The notes under the pieces were generated by a model. It did not search any database. It saw only the letters and a program-made list of their open reading frames with translations, and had not been told where the DNA came from. Position numbers and translations under genes: made by a program. A stretch of 64,000 nt of DNA from Paenibacillus sp. FJAT-26967 (GTDB lineage Bacteria > Bacillota > Bacilli > Paenibacillales > NBRC-103111), in NCBI RefSeq assembly GCF_001541095.1, contig NZ_LMXH01000001.1, positions 438,385 through 502,384 of the forward strand. Reading direction: 5' to 3'. Positions 58,872-64,000 of this stretch are shown here, in pieces. Numbering within the stretch: position 1 is the first letter of the stretch; every line of letters begins with the position of its first letter.

Positions 58872-59996
58872 ATGAATATTTTGCAAGCGTTATTTTTTCC
58901 TCCGGACCAGCCGGGCGGAGTTTCTTCCATGGTTCCTTATACGACGGAAAAATTCAATAAAAGAGGCTGGGAGATGGAATTGTTCTCGCTCCCTAAGCGT
59001 GTAAGAGGCAAAGGGACAGAGCCGGTGGGCTTTACGACTTTCGACTTGTCCCGTTACGGAGAAAATCCAATTATCGATAAATATGTACAAACTTATAAAG
59101 ACTACATCTGGTGGACAAAGCTCCGTATCCGCAAAAAATATGATCTTATTCATGCCCATCATCCGATTGCCGCATTGGCTATGAAGGAAGTTTTTCCGGA
59201 TACGCCGGTAATTGTGACCATCCACTCCAGTTATGAGCGCGAGCTTCTCCTCAACGGAAAAATCGCAGATGGAGGACCGGAACAGCTCTTCTTAACCTCT
59301 ATTTATGGAGAACTGGAGTCCAAGCTGGATCAAATTCTGACCGTCTCGAATTCGTTTAAGCAGTACATAAGTGAGTTCATTCAAGATCCCGAACGGGTAG
59401 GCGTAATTCCGAACGGCTACGACGAGAAGCGTTTTCGTCCTATTTCTCATGAGAACGAGGTCGCGCAGCTCATTACGGTCTGCCGTCTCGTACCGGCCAA
59501 AGGACTGGAGACCCTTCTGGAGGCGTGCGCCAAATTAAAGGAACGCGGTCATCCGTTCGTTCTGCATATTATCGGGGACGGCCCGTCGCGTACAGAGCTG
59601 GAGGAGCTGGCCCGGGAATTGAATTTATATGAGGAGATCATTTTCTACGGGTATATGCTGCATCCGGAGGAGTTCATGCCTTTCTTCGACATCTTCGTGC
59701 TTCCTTCAAAAGCGGAGGCATTCGGCTCCGTATTCGCTGAAGCGGCCCTGTGCCTGCTTGCGCTCGTCGGGACAAATGTTGGCGGAATTGCCGAACAGAT
59801 CGAGAACGGACGCAACGGGCTGTTAGTGGAGCCGGGAGATGCGGTCGGACTCAGCATTGCCCTGGAGAAGGTGGTTGTCGATCCGTCTTACCGGTACCAG
59901 CTGGCAAGAGCTGCATCCGATAAGGCGCGCAAATCGTATTCACTCAACCGAGTGATGCGGCAGCTGCGCAGTGTATACGAGAGGTATGAACAATGA
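58872..59996 (+). CDS. family 4 glycosyltransferase
   Basis: A 374-aa GT-B enzyme. The N-terminal FFPPDQPGGVSSMV is the acceptor-side glycine loop. VGVIPNGYDEKRF, ITVCRLVPAKGLETLLEA and VLPSKAEAFGSVFAEA with the E-x7-E region are the GT4 donor-site motifs (GSVFAEAALC). It transfers a sugar from an NDP-sugar to an unknown acceptor. ATG 58872 follows AGGAGTGTG. It is not in a polysaccharide cluster; yhaO starts 43 bases downstream. Confidence 0.9.
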   Translation: MNILQALFFPPDQPGGVSSMVPYTTEKFNKRGWEMELFSLPKRVRGKGTEPVGFTTFDLSRYGENPIIDKYVQTYKDYIWWTKLRIRKKYDLIHAHHPIAALAMKEVFPDTPVIVTIHSSYERELLLNGKIADGGPEQLFLTSIYGELESKLDQILTVSNSFKQYISEFIQDPERVGVIPNGYDEKRFRPISHENEVAQLITVCRLVPAKGLETLLEACAKLKERGHPFVLHIIGDGPSRTELEELARELNLYEEIIFYGYMLHPEEFMPFFDIFVLPSKAEAFGSVFAEAALCLLALVGTNVGGIAEQIENGRNGLLVEPGDAVGLSIALEKVVVDPSYRYQLARAASDKARKSYSLNRVMRQLRSVYERYEQ

Positions 59997-60039
59997 GAGT
60001 ACCGTCATCATGCATTCCTCCGAAAGGGGAGGGGAAGGA

Positions 60040-61458
60040 ATGAAACCGCTAAAATTTATGCATGCGGCCGACCTACATTTGGACAGTGCATTCAAAGGCA
60101 TGCATACCGTTCCAGGTCCGATTCGTGAAGTGATTCGTGAATCGACTTTTACTGCGCTTGGCAGGCTTGTACGTCTGGCAATTCTGGAGAATGTCGATTT
60201 CGTAGTCTTTAGTGGCGATATCTACGACACCGCGGACCGCTCGCTGCGTGCCCAGCTGCGTTTTCGCAGTGCATTGGCGGAGCTGGACAAGGCGGGCATT
60301 CCGTCCTTTGTTATCCACGGGAATCATGATCCGGCAGATGGACGGGCAGCCCGGCTTGATTGGCCTTCATCGGTTCATGTGTATGCTGCCGGCGGAACTG
60401 TGGAGACGGTGCCGGTATTCAAAGAAGATCGCGGCACGATTGCCCACGTACATGGCATCTCTTATCCGACAGCTGCCGTCCTGGATAACTATGCGCTGAG
60501 ATTCAACGGCAAGGACACTTCGGTGTACCAGATTGCTTTACTTCATACGAATGTAGACGGGAATCCGGGCTTTGATAATTATGCGCCCTGCAGCAGGCAG
60601 GATCTTCTCGGCAGAGGAATCGATTATTGGGCACTGGGCCATATCCACACAAGAGAAGTGCTGAATGAGCGGCCTCTGGCTGTATATCCCGGTAACATTC
60701 AAGGACGCAGTATACGGGAATGCGGGGAACGGGGCTGTTATATCGTTCGTGTCGATGAACACGGCTGCACCCAACTGGCCTTTCATACGCTGGATGCTGT
60801 CCGGTGGGAACAGGCTGTTTTTTCCATTGAGGGGATAACAACCGAACAGGAGCTCCATGAGGGTCTTCATGGCCTGCTGGACGAGCTTCGGGCCGGGGCC
60901 GGAGGCAGGCCTGTAATTGTGAGGCTTACATTGACCGGACGGGGACCTTTGCATTTGCGGCTTCAGAGCGGAAGTACGCTTACGGATCTAGTGCGTGAGC
61001 TCAGGGATAGTGAAGCGATTAAATATGGGGCGGGCTCTCTCAGCACGGGTTCGGACCGTGAACAGGAGCAGTCCGGCTATTCGGAGGATAAATACCGGGA
61101 GGGGTATGGGGCCGGCGAGACATCTTCTGTTCGCAGAGGGAACGGGCAGGAGAGTCACCCGCCCTTTGTCTGGGTGGAGTCCATAGAATCCCATACGGGA
61201 CAAGATCTGGATCTGGATCAGCTGCTGGCAGAAGAAAGCTTCATGGGCGATCTTCTCCGGCTGACCGAAGAATTGGCAGGGGATGAAAAGAAGCTGGAAG
61301 CCTTTGCGGCGGAAGCACTTCATCCGCTGATGTCACAGCCGGGAGCGGCGAAGCTCTTCGGCGGCAGAGCGGCAGAGGATGAACTTCAAGAATGGCTGCG
61401 CGCTGCGCGAGAGCTGGCTCTCGATCTGCTGGTGGCTGGCGGGGGGCGGGAGCGATGA
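60040..61458 (+). CDS. yhaO: SbcD-like DNA repair exonuclease YhaO
   Basis: A 472-aa metallophosphoesterase with the five phosphodiesterase motifs: HAADLHLDSAF, FSGDIYD, HGNHDPA, LLHTNVDG and LGHIHT. The C-terminal 180 residues are a variable cap. It is the SbcD/Mre11-type nuclease partner of the SMC-like ATPase YhaN, whose ATG overlaps the yhaO stop. ATG 60040 follows a GGGGAGGGG run; a longer frame from 59971 runs into the GT4 gene. Confidence 0.93.
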   Translation: MKPLKFMHAADLHLDSAFKGMHTVPGPIREVIRESTFTALGRLVRLAILENVDFVVFSGDIYDTADRSLRAQLRFRSALAELDKAGIPSFVIHGNHDPADGRAARLDWPSSVHVYAAGGTVETVPVFKEDRGTIAHVHGISYPTAAVLDNYALRFNGKDTSVYQIALLHTNVDGNPGFDNYAPCSRQDLLGRGIDYWALGHIHTREVLNERPLAVYPGNIQGRSIRECGERGCYIVRVDEHGCTQLAFHTLDAVRWEQAVFSIEGITTEQELHEGLHGLLDELRAGAGGRPVIVRLTLTGRGPLHLRLQSGSTLTDLVRELRDSEAIKYGAGSLSTGSDREQEQSGYSEDKYREGYGAGETSSVRRGNGQESHPPFVWVESIESHTGQDLDLDQLLAEESFMGDLLRLTEELAGDEKKLEAFAAEALHPLMSQPGAAKLFGGRAAEDELQEWLRAARELALDLLVAGGGRER

Positions 61459-64000
61459 TCATTACAGAGATTCGTATCCGAGGATTCGGTGCGCTGCACG
61501 AGCGGGTGTATCGTTTGCATCCGCAGGTGAATGTTCTGTACGGGCCCAATGAAGCGGGGAAAAGTACGCTGCTCGGTTTTATCCGGGCAGTCCTCTTCGG
61601 CTTTCCTACGAGAGCTCAGGCAGCCGAAAGATATGAGCCTGAGGGAGGGGGACCTCACGGCGGATCTCTCGTGCTCGAAGATGAGATGGGACGGAGCATT
61701 CTGGTGGAAAGATACGCCGAATCCGGCGGTCCGGGGCGTTCTCCCGCTGCCGGGAGCGTGAAGGTTACGCTATTCGACGGTACGAGCGGCGGGGAAGAAT
61801 TGCTTCGCGGCCTGCTTGGGGGCTTGTCCGTCGAACTGTTCCGCAGCCTGTTTGCCTTCGGTCTGGGAGAGCTGCAGGAGCTCAGGACGCTGCAGAGTGA
61901 CGAAATCGGAGGATACCTGTACGGAGCAGGCTTCGGAGTCAGCGGAAGCACGGTTGTGGAAGCTGAGCGTAAGCTCTCGGCCCGTGCAGATACGGTCTAT
62001 AAGCCGCGGGGACGCAACCAGGAACTTAACCGGAGCATACGCGCTTACGAGGAGCTTCGTGCCGGCAGACTCCGCACCCGGGATGAAATCGCCCGGTACG
62101 AAGAGGCGCTAGAAGAAATGCGCGGGCTTGAGAACCGGCTGGAGAGTACGGAGCGGGAGCGCAGGGAGGTCTTGGTTCAACTGGATTGGATGAGCCGATG
62201 TCTGCATGCCTATGAACCGTGGCAGAAATTGCGCCTGGCAGTTGAAGAAATGGACGGATTGCCGGAGATTCCGGACTTTCCCGTCGAGGCGGTAACGCGT
62301 TACGAAACGCTTCGGCAGGAGCTGGATGCACTGGAAGACGGCCAGAGAACACAGCAGGAGAGAATGCGGGAATTCAGCAGGCGTATGCAGAGCTTGCAGG
62401 CCGTTCCGGAACTGCTGGAAGGGGCCGCCGAGCTCAGTTCCCTGCAGGAAGGAGCCGCCGAATACCGTGCAGGTCTGCGCGCGGTGATTGAGCTGGAGAC
62501 AGAAAGGAATCACCACCGCAGCGAGCTGGAGGCTCTATTGCGGGAACTGGACGAAGACTGGACTGAGGCCGACCTGCGGAACTTCCCGGTGTCCGTTGGA
62601 ATGAAGGAAGAGATCCGTGCGTCCAAAGAAGCTTTTGGGAAGTGGGACGGGGAGCGCCGACTTCTTGACGCGGAACGAAGCCGCCTGTTTAACAGGCGGG
62701 AAGATCTCGGCCGCGAGCTGGCGGACAAGCAGCTTGAATGGAGTGAGTGGCTGAGGCTTTCAGGTCTGCGAGAAGAGAATCCGGGAGCAAGAACCGCGGA
62801 AGAGGCGGCTCTTCTCCGCAGAATGGCGGCAGATTATGCGCAGTGGAAGCTGCTGCAGGGGGAAGCGGAGCAAAGGTTCCGGATACGCGAGGAAGAGAAT
62901 CGGCGGGAGGAAGAGCTCCGGAGACTCTCCGCAGAGCGCAGCAGCGAATCGGCCTCCCTGCAGCGCCGTTTTACTTCGGCAGCAGCAGCGATGACGGTAC
63001 TTCTGCCGGCAGCGATGGTGCTGCTGGGGCAATATGCCGCAGCAGCAGTGATCTTTGCTCTGCTCGCAGCCGCTACTATCTGGCTGCTGCGGGGCCGGAA
63101 GAAACCGCAAGAACGGGGTGCTGAACGCTCGGATGGAACTGCCGAGGCGGCACACGCGTCCCGGCGGCCGCGAAGAGGCGTGAACAAGCTCCGCTCTGAT
63201 GCAGAGCTTTCCCGGCTGAGCAGTTCTACCCGTTATACGGATGAGGCTGCGTCTGCGGCAGATGAGGCAGCGCAGATCCATATTGCCGCTCTGCAGTCCC
63301 GGCTTCAGGAAGCACTCGGCCTCTTGCTCGGCTCCCGGAGCAGAGGCTCGGCGGCCGGACAAGAGGCGGCAGCGGGCTATTCCCGGATGGAAGCGGCCGG
63401 GTCGGCTGATGGACATAATCAGCCTGCCGCTGCTACGTCAGTGCCCGCCGCGAGAGAAGCTGCCCTTCCATCCTGGACCGATACCCGCCGCTGGCTCCAG
63501 ACAGAGCTGGAGAGCTGGCAGACGGGCACAGACTTATGGGCCCAGAACCGGGCCGAAATGGAGCGCCGCCGCGCCAAGCTCGAGGATCTCAAGCAGGAGC
63601 TGCAGGCAGCTCAGCGTCAAGAGACTCTGCTGGCGGAGCGCAGCCGGGAGCTCGAGGAACGCGCTTCCGCCGACCAGGAGCGGTGGAGCCGCTGGCTGCT
63701 TGAGCGGAAGCTGAGGCCGCATCTGTCCCCGGAAGCGGCGTTTGACTCGCTGCAACTGATCAGCCGCGGTCACGATCTGCAGCAGCGGATTACCGCTCAT
63801 TCCGCCAAGCTGGCAGCGCTGAAGCAAGCGGCAGCGGCTTTCGAGGAGCGGGCAAGGCGGCTCCTTGGCGAAGCCGGGGCTGCCGATCCGCTGCTCGGCC
63901 TCAAGCGCCGTGCCGAGCAGATGGCGGAGCAGCGGGAGCTGATCGCTGAGCGTGAGCGCTTGGCCGCTCAGGCGGCGGAGGCTGCGCGGCTCGAGACGGC
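61455..64000 (+). CDS. yhaN: SbcC/Rad50-like ATPase YhaN, 3' end outside window
   Basis: The open frame runs from ATG 61455 (overlapping the yhaO stop by 4 bases) to the window end, about 848 codons so far. Walker A GPNEAGKSTLLGF follows the usual N-terminal strand (ITEIRIRGFGALHERV). Long coiled coil rich in E, R and L follows. Near residues 505-548 the coil is broken by hydrophobic helices (TVLLPAAMVLLGQYAAAAVIF), a membrane-hairpin-like insertion where Rad50 has its zinc hook. The base composition is GC- and Arg-rich. Walker B lies beyond the window. Confidence 0.92.
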   Translation, partial: MIITEIRIRGFGALHERVYRLHPQVNVLYGPNEAGKSTLLGFIRAVLFGFPTRAQAAERYEPEGGGPHGGSLVLEDEMGRSILVERYAESGGPGRSPAAGSVKVTLFDGTSGGEELLRGLLGGLSVELFRSLFAFGLGELQELRTLQSDEIGGYLYGAGFGVSGSTVVEAERKLSARADTVYKPRGRNQELNRSIRAYEELRAGRLRTRDEIARYEEALEEMRGLENRLESTERERREVLVQLDWMSRCLHAYEPWQKLRLAVEEMDGLPEIPDFPVEAVTRYETLRQELDALEDGQRTQQERMREFSRRMQSLQAVPELLEGAAELSSLQEGAAEYRAGLRAVIELETERNHHRSELEALLRELDEDWTEADLRNFPVSVGMKEEIRASKEAFGKWDGERRLLDAERSRLFNRREDLGRELADKQLEWSEWLRLSGLREENPGARTAEEAALLRRMAADYAQWKLLQGEAEQRFRIREEENRREEELRRLSAERSSESASLQRRFTSAAAAMTVLLPAAMVLLGQYAAAAVIFALLAAATIWLLRGRKKPQERGAERSDGTAEAAHASRRPRRGVNKLRSDAELSRLSSSTRYTDEAASAADEAAQIHIAALQSRLQEALGLLLGSRSRGSAAGQEAAAGYSRMEAAGSADGHNQPAAATSVPAAREAALPSWTDTRRWLQTELESWQTGTDLWAQNRAEMERRRAKLEDLKQELQAAQRQETLLAERSRELEERASADQERWSRWLLERKLRPHLSPEAAFDSLQLISRGHDLQQRITAHSAKLAALKQAAAAFEERARRLLGEAGAADPLLGLKRRAEQMAEQRELIAERERLAAQAAEAARLET

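Overview
The window looks like chromosomal DNA of a Gram-positive, spore-forming Bacillales bacterium, most probably Paenibacillaceae. The signs are a ytpB-type terpene synthase, GlnR/TnrA boxes at an ammonium transporter, class-2 pyrD, yhaO/yhaN, YugP, YitT, DUF4247 and DUF4178 proteins, strong AGGAGG ribosome sites, frequent TTG/GTG starts, and textbook sigma-A promoters and intrinsic terminators. No tRNA, rRNA, CRISPR array, prophage or intact insertion sequence was seen. Most of it is ordinary core and accessory chromosome.

Layout. 1-5 kb: partial TerC-family gene (-) behind a yybP-ykoY manganese riboswitch, a methyltransferase, a cold-shock protein, a YebC regulator, and a TetR gene divergent from an MMPL exporter. 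7.5-13.9 kb (-): GNAT, nitroreductase, and an MFS / ABC ATPase / ABC permease / HlyD-like adaptor operon. 14-17.3 kb (+): two unknown genes, the second overlapping ytpB, then pfkA. 17.5-25 kb: hydroxyacid dehydrogenase, aldo/keto reductase, DUF4015 glycosidase-like protein, tatA, YitT, DUF2188 protein, and an MFS gene with a disrupted 5' end. 25-28.5 kb: DUF4247 lipoprotein and DUF4178 protein, the DEAD-box helicase cshA with a long leader, and a 30-aa YjcZ-like gene. 28.7-31.9 kb: YesL-like protein, a probable 6S RNA, a transaldolase-family aldolase, tpx. 32-38 kb: GltC-like LysR regulator, YugP, a MerR regulator, then amt - DUF294 nucleotidyltransferase - DnaQ-like exonuclease, with two GlnR/TnrA boxes bracketing the promoter. 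38-46 kb: JAMM protease, MFS, TlpA/ResA thioredoxin, cimA, dinB, ferredoxin, L,D-transpeptidase. 46.4-54.9 kb: pyrD - relQ - DUF309, VOC protein, membrane thioredoxin, RsuA-type pseudouridine synthase, HAD phosphatase, DHA2 exporter, an acidic protein built of repeats. 54.9-57.4 kb: trxA, an 89-aa protein, and a tandemly duplicated XRE regulator next to a third XRE gene. 57.4 kb to the end: GGDEF protein, GT4 glycosyltransferase, yhaO and the start of yhaN.

The most interesting points are the ammonium transporter locus, where a GlnD-like nucleotidyltransferase and a DEDDh exonuclease sit in the place usually held by a PII gene; the 703-bp tandem duplication carrying an XRE repressor gene, and a GTTWAC-N4-GTTWAC element shared by both copies and the trxA upstream region; a structured element with inverted-repeat ends between tetR and the MMPL gene; and a G5 run that puts an MFS start codon out of frame.
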